43,228 nt of DNA from Verrucomicrobiales bacterium (GCA_028047635.1 JAOFXR010000026.1:1-43228), one strand, 5' to 3'. Positions 24,907 through 34,046 are shown, counted from the first letter of the stretch. The notes: generated from the sequence alone by a model not told the origin. Program-made: numbers and translations.

Positions 24907-26157
24907 ATGAAAGTATTAGTTGTTGGAAAAGGCGGCCGTGAGCACGCGATTATCACGGCGCTGAATGAGTCGCCTTCGGAAACTGAGATTTTTTCGTTTC
25001 CTGGGTCGGATGCTATTTTTGAGCTGGCAACACCGGTTCAAGCCGATGGAGTTGCTTCTCTCGTTTCCTTTATGAAAGATAACGAGATCGATCTTTGTGT
25101 GGCAGGAGAGGAGAGCTATCTCGTGAAAGATGAAGGTCTCGCCAATGCCTGTAAAGAGGCGAGAATTCCCTGCTGGGGACCGCCCAAAGAAGCGGCTCAG
25201 TTAGAGGCGAGCAAAGAATTCGCGAAAAAGTTTATGGTGCGTCATGAAATCCCGACGGGAGGTTATGCATCAGTCGACGACATTGATGTGGCTCGTGCTG
25301 CGATTGCGGGTAAGTATCCGACTGTCCTGAAATTTGACGGCCTCGCTGCGGGCAAGGGCGTCGCGGTTTGTTTTGATGAGGCTTCTGCCGAGGAGTTCAT
25401 GGATGAGGTCCTCGTTCAGCGAAAGTTCGGCGCGGGGAGACTTCTCGTGGAGGAGTTTCTCGAAGGGCCTGAGATTTCGATCTTTGCCTCGGTCGTAGAT
25501 GATGAGTATCAGATTCTCGCCCCCGCTCGTGACTACAAGCGAATCGGTGATGGGGACGAGGGTGCGAATACTGGCGGCATGGGTGCGGTCAGTTCGCTTG
25601 AGATGCTCGATGCTGATTTACGGAAGGTCATCGACGAAACGATCATTCGGCCTACGATCGAAGGATTGCAAAAAGACGGACTTCCTTATCGAGGGTTCCT
25701 CTATTTTGGGATTATGCTGACGCCGGGTGGACCCAAGATCCTCGAATACAACTGTCGGTTCGGTGACCCTGAGGCGCAGGCGGTTCTGCCAATGGTCACT
25801 GGCGATTTTGCGGGTTATGTCTTTGAAGGAGCCAATGGTCATCTCAATCCGGGATTGATTGCGTTTTCAAAAGGATGGAGCATTTGCCTTGTTTCCGCCT
25901 CGGCTGGCTATCCTGAAAGCTCGAGGAGCGGCGATGTTATATCCGGGATCGAAGAGGTCTCAGGGGCGAGAGTATTTCATGCGGGAACGAAACGGAATGA
26001 GGCAGGTGAGTATGAAACGGCCGGCGGACGGGTTCTTGTGGTCGTCGCAACCGGCGATACGAGACTTGAAGCAGTCGAGCGGGTTTATGCGGAGAGTGCG
26101 AAGATTTCGTTCGATGGTTTCCAGCGCCGCACCGATATTGGAGTGAGAAATTTTTAA
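24907..26157 (+). CDS. purD: Phosphoribosylamine-glycine ligase
   Basis: Joins glycine to phosphoribosylamine, the second step of purine synthesis. It is 416 aa with the ATP-grasp fold. It starts MKVLVVGKGGREHAI, followed by LAAGKGVAVCFD, ISIFASVVDD, GDEGANTGGMGAVSS, and the metal-binding GGPKILEYNCRFGDPEAQAVL. I prefer ATG 24907 over 24892 because AAGGA (24896-24900) is a plausible ribosome site for it and the protein then begins exactly at the family start. The pyr genes follow with 48 bp to the pyrR start. Confidence 0.96.
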   Translation: MKVLVVGKGGREHAIITALNESPSETEIFSFPGSDAIFELATPVQADGVASLVSFMKDNEIDLCVAGEESYLVKDEGLANACKEARIPCWGPPKEAAQLEASKEFAKKFMVRHEIPTGGYASVDDIDVARAAIAGKYPTVLKFDGLAAGKGVAVCFDEASAEEFMDEVLVQRKFGAGRLLVEEFLEGPEISIFASVVDDEYQILAPARDYKRIGDGDEGANTGGMGAVSSLEMLDADLRKVIDETIIRPTIEGLQKDGLPYRGFLYFGIMLTPGGPKILEYNCRFGDPEAQAVLPMVTGDFAGYVFEGANGHLNPGLIAFSKGWSICLVSASAGYPESSRSGDVISGIEEVSGARVFHAGTKRNEAGEYETAGGRVLVVVATGDTRLEAVERVYAESAKISFDGFQRRTDIGVRNF

Positions 26158-26205
26158 TGACGCCTAACCGGTTTGCCCTTAAGAGTTCTCTGTAAAGTTG
26201 ACCTT

Positions 26206-26754
26206 TTGAGTGATTCTCCGAACATCACCACTGAAGCGCTCCTCAGTCCGGAAAGGATTGAGTCCGCCGTCATTTCACTCGCTCGTGAGATTAAAGTGCG
26301 TTGCGGCGACCATGATTTCGCTTTTGTCGGAATCTTCACTCGTGGCGTGACCCTTGCGAAGCGAGTTGCCAAGCGGCTCGCAGAAGAGGGAATTAATTGT
26401 CCTGTGGGAACGCTCGATATTTCGCTCTACCGCGATGATTTCGACAATGAGGGCACCGATTTACCTCGTCTCGAGAGCTCTGATATATCTTTCCCGATTG
26501 ATGGCACGCGCGTGATTCTTTTCGACGAGGTCATTTTTACGGGACGAACGATCCGCGCTGCACTTGATGGGCTCATGGATTATGGCCGCCCCTCGAAGAT
26601 TGAACTCGCTGTCCTGATTGATAGAGGTCATCGTGAAATTCCGATCCAGCCTGATTATGTGGGCGAGGTGGTCCCATCTGAGATGAATCAGTATGTGAAA
26701 GTGAGATTCGTGGAGGATGATGACAAGGAGGGAGTCTTTCTTGTGACGAAATGA
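26206..26754 (+). CDS. pyrR: PyrR bifunctional regulator / uracil phosphoribosyltransferase
   Basis: UMP-responsive pyr operon attenuator protein with weak uracil phosphoribosyltransferase activity. It is 182 aa from TTG 26206 (normal length about 180); no in-frame ATG is available, and TTG 26173 is the alternative. The PRPP motif is VILFDEVIFTGRTIRAALD; the usual paired Asp-Asp is Asp-Glu here. GTLDISLYRDDF and LIDRGHREIPIQPDYVGE are characteristic. Gene order pyrR-pyrB-dihydroorotase homologue matches known pyr operons. I saw no clear PyrR-binding attenuator RNA in the 48-bp leader, so regulation by it may act elsewhere. Confidence 0.93.
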   Translation: MSDSPNITTEALLSPERIESAVISLAREIKVRCGDHDFAFVGIFTRGVTLAKRVAKRLAEEGINCPVGTLDISLYRDDFDNEGTDLPRLESSDISFPIDGTRVILFDEVIFTGRTIRAALDGLMDYGRPSKIELAVLIDRGHREIPIQPDYVGEVVPSEMNQYVKVRFVEDDDKEGVFLVTK

Positions 26755-26767
26755 GGAGCTGATAAGA

Positions 26768-27706
26768 ATGAGTGATTTGAAACCGCGAAAAGACCTTCTT
26801 GATATTGGAAGCCTCGGGCTGGATGAGATTGAGTATGTTCTCGGCAATGCGGTTCCGTTTAAGCAGCTTTTCCAGCGATCAGTGAAGAAGGTGCCGACCC
26901 TGCGTGGAAAAACGGTGCTGAATCTCTTTTACGAACCTTCAACGCGCACGAGTTCGTCTTTTGAGGTCGCTGCCAACCGGATGTCGGCTGACGTCACTAA
27001 TTTCTCGGTTTCCAGTTCTTCTATTTCAAAAGGGGAGTCGCTCCTCGACACGATTGAGACGCTCCAGGCGATGCAGTCAGACTACATTGTGATTCGGCAT
27101 CAGGCTGCGGGTGTCCCGAATATTGTCGCGAATCACACCAGAGCATCGGTTATCAATGCGGGGGATGGTTATCATGCTCACCCTACGCAGGCACTTTTGG
27201 ACACGATGACTTTTCGCGAGGTTCATCCTGACTACGCAGGAAAACGGATCGCGATTGTCGGTGATGTGCTTCATTCGCGGGTCGCGAGGTCAACGAGCAC
27301 GCTGTTTCATAAACAGGGAATCGAAGTCGGCGTTCTCGGTCCGGGAGCTCTTATTCCGGAAGGTCGTCCCGCTTTTATGCAACGTTTTCAAAGCTGGGAG
27401 GATGTCTTCGATTGGAAGCCTCACGCGATTTATCTGCTACGGGTTCAAATGGAGCGGCAGGAAGGACAGTTTTTCCCCAGCGTCGCGGAGTATCACAAAA
27501 TGTATGGAATGAACAGCGATCGGCTCGTTTCGGTGCGAAAATTGGGCGCTTATCTCATGCATCCCGGTCCAGTGAATCGCGGGGTGGAGGTGACGGATGA
27601 GGCGATGAGTTACGAAAAAAGTCTCATTAGCACTCAGGTTGAAAACGGCATCGCCGTCCGAATGGCGGTGTTGCATTGGCTGAAGCCTGAAACCCAAAAA
27701 GATTAG
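26768..27706 (+). CDS. pyrB: Aspartate carbamoyltransferase catalytic chain
   Basis: Forms carbamoyl aspartate from carbamoyl phosphate and aspartate. It is 312 aa. The carbamoyl phosphate site is FYEPSTRTSSSFE (S58-T61), with HAHPTQALLD in the second half and LMHPGPVNRGVEV as the aspartate loop. Start ATG 26768 has a GAGG site (26754-26757). No regulatory chain PyrI gene is nearby. Instead the next gene, 4 bp on, is a dihydroorotase homologue lacking metal ligands, the arrangement seen in class A ATCases of Pseudomonas. Confidence 0.95.
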   Translation: MSDLKPRKDLLDIGSLGLDEIEYVLGNAVPFKQLFQRSVKKVPTLRGKTVLNLFYEPSTRTSSSFEVAANRMSADVTNFSVSSSSISKGESLLDTIETLQAMQSDYIVIRHQAAGVPNIVANHTRASVINAGDGYHAHPTQALLDTMTFREVHPDYAGKRIAIVGDVLHSRVARSTSTLFHKQGIEVGVLGPGALIPEGRPAFMQRFQSWEDVFDWKPHAIYLLRVQMERQEGQFFPSVAEYHKMYGMNSDRLVSVRKLGAYLMHPGPVNRGVEVTDEAMSYEKSLISTQVENGIAVRMAVLHWLKPETQKD

Positions 27707-27710
27707 AATC

Positions 27711-28961
27711 ATGAGGCTTTTTAAGAACGGAAAAATTGCCAGTGAAGCGAGTCCTGAGCTTGTTGAGGCGGATGTGCTTGTCGATGATGAGGGCCTTATT
27801 GTTGAAGTCGGCCCCTCGTTGGACGGAGATGGTGCCGAGTTGACCGATTGTTCTGGATGCGTCCTCGTTCCGGGAATGTTCGATTTGCATGTTCGCGGGC
27901 GCGAGCCCGGTTTTGAGCACAAGGAGACTCTTGAAACCTGCGCGGCGGCTGCATTGCACGGCGGTATTACCGGGCTTGTCTTAATGCCGGATACCTCTCC
28001 GCCGATCGATACCGGGAATCAGCTGAAAAGCGTTCAGGATCGCATTGCGGAACTTGGCTCGATCGAGATGCTCCAGGCGGGCTGTCTCACGAAAGGGCGA
28101 GCCGGTAAGGAGTTGGCTGGATTTTCCGGTTTGGCGCGACTGGGGGTTCCCATGCTCACTGATTCAGACCGATCCATTGATTGCCCTGACCTGCTGCGAC
28201 GGTGCATGGAATATGCCCGCGATTTTGACCTTCTTGTGACCTCTCACTGTGAGACTCCTGCGCTGGCAAAGGCTGGAGTGGTGAATGAAGGGAAGCTTTC
28301 TTATCGTCTCGGCCTGCCGGGATTGCCTTCCATTAGCCAGGAGATCGCCATTGTAAGGGATCTTGCTCTGGCTCGTCATACGGGAGTGCGACTACACCTG
28401 CAACAGATTTCAACGGGGATGAGCCTGGACGCGGTTCGTTTGTCCAAGCAGGCTGGTGTTCGCGTGAGTTGTGAGGTGTCACCACATCATCTTATCCTTT
28501 CGGAGGAGAGCGTGGCTGACTACGACACCGCATTTAAGATTCAGCCGCCACTTCAAAAGGCAGCAGATACAGAGGCGCTGCTGGTCGGATTGCTGGATGA
28601 CACTATTGATGTAATTGCATCCGGGCACGCGCCTCATACCTCATTCGAGAAGTCAGCTGATTTCGGAAGCGCTCCCTGGGGAGGGAGTGCCCTCGAGACC
28701 GCCGTATTGGCAATTTACGATCGCTTCATCGCTAACGGAAAATTCAACTGGGATCTTTTGATTCGAAAGTACTCCTCGGCCCCGCGGCGACTGGTGGGGC
28801 TGAATTCGCCGGTGATTGAGCCGGGAAGGCAGGCTGATTTCTTTGTCTTTGATGTCGAGGCCGAGACAGAAATTATCCCTGACTATTTTCGCAGCAAGTG
28901 CTCGGTAACACCTTTTCTGGGGCAAACGCTTAAAGGATCAATTCGAGAGACTCTTGCGTGA
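27711..28961 (+). CDS. Dihydroorotase-like protein, probably catalytically inactive (PyrC'/PyrX-like)
   Basis: A 416-aa protein with the whole type I dihydroorotase fold (VPGMFDLHVRGREPG, MLTDSDRSID, VTSHCETPAL, IASGHAPHT, RQADFFVFD). Comparison with the six metal/catalytic positions of type I enzymes shows H60, D151 and H179 present, but the second His of HxH is R62, the His of HxxHxST is Q232, and the Asp of the DHAPH motif is G305. Three of six are lost, including the catalytic Asp. Such proteins, known as PyrC' in Pseudomonas, do not hydrolyse dihydroorotate and support ATCase assembly. A working dihydroorotase is therefore expected elsewhere in the genome. It follows pyrB by 4 bp. Confidence 0.88.
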   Translation: MRLFKNGKIASEASPELVEADVLVDDEGLIVEVGPSLDGDGAELTDCSGCVLVPGMFDLHVRGREPGFEHKETLETCAAAALHGGITGLVLMPDTSPPIDTGNQLKSVQDRIAELGSIEMLQAGCLTKGRAGKELAGFSGLARLGVPMLTDSDRSIDCPDLLRRCMEYARDFDLLVTSHCETPALAKAGVVNEGKLSYRLGLPGLPSISQEIAIVRDLALARHTGVRLHLQQISTGMSLDAVRLSKQAGVRVSCEVSPHHLILSEESVADYDTAFKIQPPLQKAADTEALLVGLLDDTIDVIASGHAPHTSFEKSADFGSAPWGGSALETAVLAIYDRFIANGKFNWDLLIRKYSSAPRRLVGLNSPVIEPGRQADFFVFDVEAETEIIPDYFRSKCSVTPFLGQTLKGSIRETLA

Positions 28962-29215
28962 ATTCGGCTTCACATGGAGCTGGGCGAATCATGAGCCGAA
29001 CCGCTGCCAAGAAAAAGTTTCATTGGCTTACGGAAAAGCGAAAGCTGGATGAGGCTGGGATTACTTTGTTGTCTGCGGGGCTTGATGAAGTTCCCGGCGC
29101 CTACAAAGACATCCATATGGTGATGTCGGCGCAGACGGATCTGGTCGAGTCGTTGGCTCGCTTCGACCCTAAGATTGTGAAAATGGCGCAAGCGGGTGAA
29201 CGTCCTGAAGATTAA
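28958..29215 (+). pseudogene. C-terminal fragment of RtcB RNA ligase
   Basis: Starting at GTG 28958, which overlaps the TGA of the dihydroorotase homologue, an 85-residue frame encodes NSASHGAGRIMSRTAAKKKF, a short linker, AGITLLSAGLDEVPGAYKDI, and FDPKIVKMAQAGERPED. This is the end of RtcB tRNA-splicing ligase, including the SHGAGR motif whose His is guanylylated in the enzyme (H404 in Pyrococcus). RtcB is about 400-480 aa; the metal-binding Cys and His residues are all in the missing part. No upstream remainder is present because pyrC-like coding sequence abuts. Either a truncated remnant or a coopted small ORF; ligase activity is not expected. Confidence 0.85.
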
Positions 29216-29298
29216 TCCAAATTGCGGTGTTCGATAAGATGCCGTCATCGGGGCGGGTTTTGTTTGAATCTTTTGAGAAATTGCACTGCAATCTCAGA

Positions 29299-32200
29299 AT
29301 GTTCCAAAGCTCCGCCTTTCTTTGTCTATTACTGAGCGTTTTTGCAGTCGATTCGATCTGTGCTGAGCCGGTAAAATTACCTTTCGAAATAGAAGTCGAA
29401 ACGATCCTGACGCGGGAAGATCCTGCGAGCAGTCATCTCTGGTTTCATCCTCGCATCGCGGTGATTCCAAATGAAGAAAAGAGTGGGAATCCGGAGGTGG
29501 TCATGACCTTGCAGAAGCTGTTGGGGAAGTCTGATTTTTTCTCTGGTCTCAGTGTTATGACGAGTCGTGACCTCGGGAAAACGTGGTCAGAGCCAACCTC
29601 TCCGCCCGAGTTGGGGTGGATGGTTGATGAGAAAGTGCCTGACGTTTCGATTGCGGTTGCTGATGTCACCCCGGGATACCATGCCGGTTCAGGCGTTGTT
29701 CTCGCGGTAGGGGCTCAAGTGCGATATAGCAAAGAAGGGAAGCAGCTCACTGATCAGTATCGATCTCACCAAACGGCTTACGCGGTTTTGGGAAATGACG
29801 GTGCGTGGAAATCATGGGCGAAGCTCGAGATGCCGAAAGAGATACGGTTCGATTTTGCGCGGAGCGCGTGTGCGCAGTGGGTCGAGGAGCGCGACGGAAC
29901 GGTGCTTTTGCCATTTTATGTCGGTGAGAGCACGAAGCTCCCTTTTTCGACGACAATGGTGAGATGTTCTTTCGATGGGGAAACGCTTCGCTATCTCGAG
30001 CACGGAAATTTACTGGAGTTAGAGACGATGCGCGGTCTCTATGAGCCGTCGCTGGTTTATCATGGAGATCGCTATTACGTAACGATGCGGAATGATCATG
30101 CTGCTTATGTGGCTTCCTCTGATGATGGCTTGACGTTCTCTGATCCGAAAAAATGGCTCTTTGATGATGGCGAGGAACTCGGGAGCTACAACACACAAGC
30201 CCATTGGCTCGAATCCGGGGGCGCGCTGTTTCTCACCTATACGCGAAAGGGAGCGAACAACGATCACGTCGTTCGTCATCGGGCGCCGATTTTCGTGGCT
30301 CAGGTGGATCCTGAAAAACTGGTCGTCATTCGCGAGACGGAGAAAATCGTCGTTCCGGAACGGGGCGCTACTCTGGGGAACTTTGGAGTCGTGAAGATTT
30401 CTGAGAACGAATCGTGGGTCACGGTGGGCGAAGGCAACGTCTCTGCCGCCGCGAAAATTCTCGGAGCGAATGGAAGTGTGTTTTTGTCGCGTGTTAGGGC
30501 AGGGAAGGAGGCTGATGTTTCTGCTGCCAAGTCGGCTGAGTCTATTCGGTTTTCGGTGATGGGGTGTGGACCCTACACCCCACTGGCTGAACGGGCTCTC
30601 GCTGGATACATCGGGCAGGAGAATGAAGAGAAGACCAGCGAGTTTCTGGTTCATGTGGGCGATCTCGTCACGGGGAAGGCGAAACAGTGGAAAGAAGGTC
30701 AGTTCATTAAAGTGGCGAATTTACTGAAGAATGAAAACCAGATTCCCACGTTTATCGTTCCCGGGGACAACGAATGGACTGATCATGCTGATCCTGATAC
30801 GGCGTGGTCCTGGTGGGAAAAGCATTATATGCACCTAGATAAAAACTGGGACACTTCCGCTTTTGCCCCTATTCGGAGACAGGAGGTGAGGCCTGAGAAT
30901 TTTGCATTCACTCACAAGGGGATTCTATTTATTGGTATTAACAAAGTGGGTGGCAAAGTTTACGACGAAGCCGCATGGAAGAGCCGCCTCAAAGAGGATG
31001 GCGACTGGGTGCAGCAGCAGTTGGTCGAACATGCAGCGACGAATGCGACCGTCATTTTTGCGCAGGCTTCCGCCGCTGGCACATTGCGTGATTTTGTGAA
31101 GGTCCTTATTCCGGCCGCGCAACAATACGCGAAGCCGATTCTCTACATTCACGCCGATCTCCATAACTGGGTGCTTGAGGAGAAACAATGGGCGGACAAT
31201 ATTACGCGGCTTCAGTTGGAGACGATCGATGAAGTGTTTCCCCCGGTTCAGGTCTCAATCGATGGAGGAGAGAATCCGTCATTTTATTTTGATCGTCGGC
31301 TGGAGGATGAAAACTGGAAGATTCCTGAGTCGGATGGAAAAGGCGTTGCCTGGGCGGTTCAAGGAGGTGGCGAGGGGAATGACAAAATCCGGGGTATCAC
31401 CGCGACTGCCGACGGTGGCGTGCTGGTCACGGGGGAGATCACGGAGGATTGCTATTTTGGGGGGCACGAACTTGAATGCAAGGGAGCACTGGATTTCTTT
31501 GCCGCAAAAATTGATTCCGGTGGTCGTGTCATGTGGGCAACGAGTGCGGGCGGCCCCGGAATTGATAGAGGATACAGTGTCGCGGCAGGACCTGATGACT
31601 CCTGCATAGTGACGGGGCATTTCGAAAGCGAACGCTTTGTCCTGGGCGAGATGGAGTTGGAATCCGCGGGTGACTACGATGGTTTTGTCGCCCGGTTCAA
31701 TAAGAAAGGAGTCTGCACCTGGGCACGCCGATTCGGCGGTGCCGGCTATGATTACGGGCATGGAATTGTGGGAATGAAAGGGGGCGGTTTTGTCGTTTCC
31801 GGAGCGATCACAGGAACGGGAACGTTTCGGGATATGGCGATTGAAGGCGATTCAAGAAAACATGCTGTGCTGGGGCGCATCAGCCCCGCGGGTAGATGGC
31901 TGTGGGCTAAGGGCATCGGGGCCGCGTCGATTAGTGGTCATCAAGTGACGGTCGGAGCTTATGATTCAATTTATCTGGCCGGTTATTCAAAGGGGAAGGT
32001 GACCTGGTCAAAAGACGTCGAGACACAGTCGGCGGTGCAGGATATCTTTGTCGCCAACTTTGACGAGGCGGGCAATTTTCAATGGGTGCGAAATGCAGGT
32101 GGTAAATCAGACGGCGTTGCTACGTCGATTGCGGTCGATGAAGCCACCGGGAATGTGGCGATCGCGGGAATGTTTAAAGCCGAGGCCACTTTTGGAGAGA

Positions 32201-32640
32201 AAACGTTTACCTCCCAGGGGGGGCACGATTTTTTTACCGCAGTCTTTTCGGGGCTTGGTGAACCACTTGGTGCTTCTCATGGAGCAGGAGAGGGAACTGA
32301 CTACGGATTGGACATCGTGTCTGGTGATGGCGGATTTGTTGCGACAGGAGAATTCTCTGACGTCGCCGAATTTGCGGGTCAAACTCTCAAGGGGGGCGGC
32401 GAACGTGACGCCTGGGTGGCGAAGATTGCGGCCGATGGTTCTGGCGTGGAAGTGATCAAAGTCCTCGGTGGAACGGATAATGATCTCAGTTATTGCGTTG
32501 CCACGACCACCGATGGTGCCGCCGTTGTCGCGGGAGCGTTTCGAAATGTCTCTACGATGGGAACTACGACGCTTGAATCGGCTGGCGGGAATGACCTCTT
32601 CATAACGAAGGTGATTTTCGACGACGATGAGAAGAAATAG
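29299..32640 (+). CDS. Secreted three-part fusion: sialidase-like, calcineurin-like phosphoesterase, SBBP-type propeller
   Basis: An 1113-aa exported protein with no close analogue known to me. ATG 29299 gives the signal peptide MFQSSAFLCLLLSVFAVDSICA; the longer GTG start at 29227 is unlikely. Residues about 25-395 resemble BNR/sialidase-like six-bladed propellers (SRDLGKTWSEPT, SDDGLTFSDPK). Residues about 415-670 resemble metallophosphoesterases (FLVHVGDLVTG, FIVPGDNEWTDHAD, LYIHADLHNW), but the first Asp-x-His motif is replaced by MGCGPY. Residues about 685-1105 are about eight repeats of roughly 50 aa, of the form DGGVLVTGEI...GALDFFAAKID...WA...GG.G.D, typical of SBBP beta-propellers. 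A glycan- or phosphate-processing surface enzyme is plausible; substrate unknown. Confidence 0.8.
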   Translation: MFQSSAFLCLLLSVFAVDSICAEPVKLPFEIEVETILTREDPASSHLWFHPRIAVIPNEEKSGNPEVVMTLQKLLGKSDFFSGLSVMTSRDLGKTWSEPTSPPELGWMVDEKVPDVSIAVADVTPGYHAGSGVVLAVGAQVRYSKEGKQLTDQYRSHQTAYAVLGNDGAWKSWAKLEMPKEIRFDFARSACAQWVEERDGTVLLPFYVGESTKLPFSTTMVRCSFDGETLRYLEHGNLLELETMRGLYEPSLVYHGDRYYVTMRNDHAAYVASSDDGLTFSDPKKWLFDDGEELGSYNTQAHWLESGGALFLTYTRKGANNDHVVRHRAPIFVAQVDPEKLVVIRETEKIVVPERGATLGNFGVVKISENESWVTVGEGNVSAAAKILGANGSVFLSRVRAGKEADVSAAKSAESIRFSVMGCGPYTPLAERALAGYIGQENEEKTSEFLVHVGDLVTGKAKQWKEGQFIKVANLLKNENQIPTFIVPGDNEWTDHADPDTAWSWWEKHYMHLDKNWDTSAFAPIRRQEVRPENFAFTHKGILFIGINKVGGKVYDEAAWKSRLKEDGDWVQQQLVEHAATNATVIFAQASAAGTLRDFVKVLIPAAQQYAKPILYIHADLHNWVLEEKQWADNITRLQLETIDEVFPPVQVSIDGGENPSFYFDRRLEDENWKIPESDGKGVAWAVQGGGEGNDKIRGITATADGGVLVTGEITEDCYFGGHELECKGALDFFAAKIDSGGRVMWATSAGGPGIDRGYSVAAGPDDSCIVTGHFESERFVLGEMELESAGDYDGFVARFNKKGVCTWARRFGGAGYDYGHGIVGMKGGGFVVSGAITGTGTFRDMAIEGDSRKHAVLGRISPAGRWLWAKGIGAASISGHQVTVGAYDSIYLAGYSKGKVTWSKDVETQSAVQDIFVANFDEAGNFQWVRNAGGKSDGVATSIAVDEATGNVAIAGMFKAEATFGEKTFTSQGGHDFFTAVFSGLGEPLGASHGAGEGTDYGLDIVSGDGGFVATGEFSDVAEFAGQTLKGGGERDAWVAKIAADGSGVEVIKVLGGTDNDLSYCVATTTDGAAVVAGAFRNVSTMGTTTLESAGGNDLFITKVIFDDDEKK

Positions 32641-32678
32641 TGGTCCGATTTTGCATGGCGTTTTCCTCAACCGGGGGC

Positions 32679-32684
32679 TAGTCT
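32679..32684 (+). promoter_or_regulatory. Candidate -10 element (TAGTCT) of near-leaderless transcript
   Basis: TAGTCT (32679-32684) lies 7 bp before ATG 32692, with no Shine-Dalgarno between. The same hexamer at the same distance precedes the gene at 34782. No convincing -35 was found. Weak evidence on its own. Confidence 0.35.
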
Positions 32685-32691
32685 CGCGATC

Positions 32692-34023
32692 ATGAAACTG
32701 GTCTATTTTCTTTCATTTATTGTTTTCGCTTCATCTCTGATCCTACCACTGGCTGCTGAGGAGGCTGCGGCTCCGGGTTTTACGATTCCCGGACCCGAGG
32801 CTGACTTGCCTGGTGAAGGGCCGGTTCGTCGATACGAGTGGTTCACGAAGTTGTGGGAGTCGAAGCGTTCCAAATGGGCGACCGAGGTAAAGCAGGATCA
32901 AGGCGCAGTTGTTTTCTTTGGTGATTCAATCACTCAGGGCTGGGGGGCTGATATGAAAGGCACCTTCGGTGAAATGAAAGTGGCCAATCGCGGAATCAGC
33001 GGTGACACGACACGGGGCATGTTGATCCGATTGCAGGAAGACGTGCTTTCTCTCAACCCAAGTGCGGTTGTCATGCTCATGGGAACGAACGATCTCGAAG
33101 AGGGCGCCACGGCTGAGCAAATTACCGGTAATGTGAACTTGATCATTGCGGGGCTGAAGCAACATCGGGCTGACCTTCCAATTGTGTTGAACATGGTTTT
33201 CCCGAGCTCTGAGACAAAGAAGCGTCCTGCGAATGCTATTAAAGAGATAAACAAGTTGCTGTCTGCGGCGGTGAAGGGAGATGATCAAATTACGATCGTG
33301 GATACCTGGACCTTGTTCGCAGCTGAAAATGGCGATGCCAAAGCGGCTGAGTTCCCTGACTTGCTTCATCCCAACGAAGCCGGTTACGCGAAGTGGGCTG
33401 CCGGGTTGACCCCGGTGTTTGCGACCCTCGGGTTGGTTGAAAAAGTGGCTGAGCCGTTTGAGGTGGCTGAAGGGTTTGAACTTCTCTTCGACGGTGAGTC
33501 ATTGGACGGTTGGGGATTTCGTCCGACTCCTCCGCGTAAGCAACCGAAGAAGCCGCGTCCGAATGCGCCTGTATTTGTAGAAATCGAAGAAGCTGAGAGT
33601 TTTGATGGAAAAACCAAGAGTAGCGACGGTCGATACGAAGTCATCGCGGGTCGTCTCGTCGTGAAGACTCCGGCGGAAGGGCGACGCATTCAACAGATCT
33701 GGACGACCGAAGAGTTTTCAGGTGACTTCATTTTACGACTCGAATTCAGAGCCACTCCGAATGCCGACAGTGGCGTTTTTATTCGGAAGCCGCAGCTGCA
33801 GTGTCGCGACTATCCGCTTGCCGGACCGTATACCGATCTTAAGAAGTACAAGCCTCAGGACTGGAATGAAATGGAAGTCACTGTAAAAGGTGGTGTCGCC
33901 CGGGCTACCTGCAACGGTGAAGTCCTTGAAGAGGCGATGGAGGTTCCTGAAACGGGCCCGATCGGCCTCGAAGGGGATAGAGGTCAGATGGAATACCGCC
34001 GTATTCGCTTGAAGAAGTTTTAA
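32692..34023 (+). CDS. SGNH/GDSL hydrolase fused to DUF1080 (3-keto-disaccharide hydrolase-like) domain
   Basis: Secreted 443-aa fusion. Signal peptide residues 1-21. Residues about 70-245 are an SGNH hydrolase: GDSIT with nucleophile S79, block II NRGISGD, block III GTND, and the final DLLHPNEAGY. This matches platelet-activating-factor acetylhydrolase-like esterases. Residues about 250-443 are a DUF1080 domain (LLFDGESLDGWGF, FSGDFILRLEFRATPNADSG, WNEMEVTVKGG), common in Planctomycetes/Verrucomicrobia sugar-degrading loci. Combined deacylation and glycoside-related roles are an inference. The upstream TAGTCT hexamer is a candidate promoter. Confidence 0.93.
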   Translation: MKLVYFLSFIVFASSLILPLAAEEAAAPGFTIPGPEADLPGEGPVRRYEWFTKLWESKRSKWATEVKQDQGAVVFFGDSITQGWGADMKGTFGEMKVANRGISGDTTRGMLIRLQEDVLSLNPSAVVMLMGTNDLEEGATAEQITGNVNLIIAGLKQHRADLPIVLNMVFPSSETKKRPANAIKEINKLLSAAVKGDDQITIVDTWTLFAAENGDAKAAEFPDLLHPNEAGYAKWAAGLTPVFATLGLVEKVAEPFEVAEGFELLFDGESLDGWGFRPTPPRKQPKKPRPNAPVFVEIEEAESFDGKTKSSDGRYEVIAGRLVVKTPAEGRRIQQIWTTEEFSGDFILRLEFRATPNADSGVFIRKPQLQCRDYPLAGPYTDLKKYKPQDWNEMEVTVKGGVARATCNGEVLEEAMEVPETGPIGLEGDRGQMEYRRIRLKKF

Positions 34024-34046
34024 TGAGAGTAAGCGTAATTTGACTC

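Noticed and set aside
26158-26205. PyrR attenuator or purine riboswitch before pyrR
   Set aside because: The 48-bp gap is too short for an anti-terminator/terminator pair and no conserved loop was seen.
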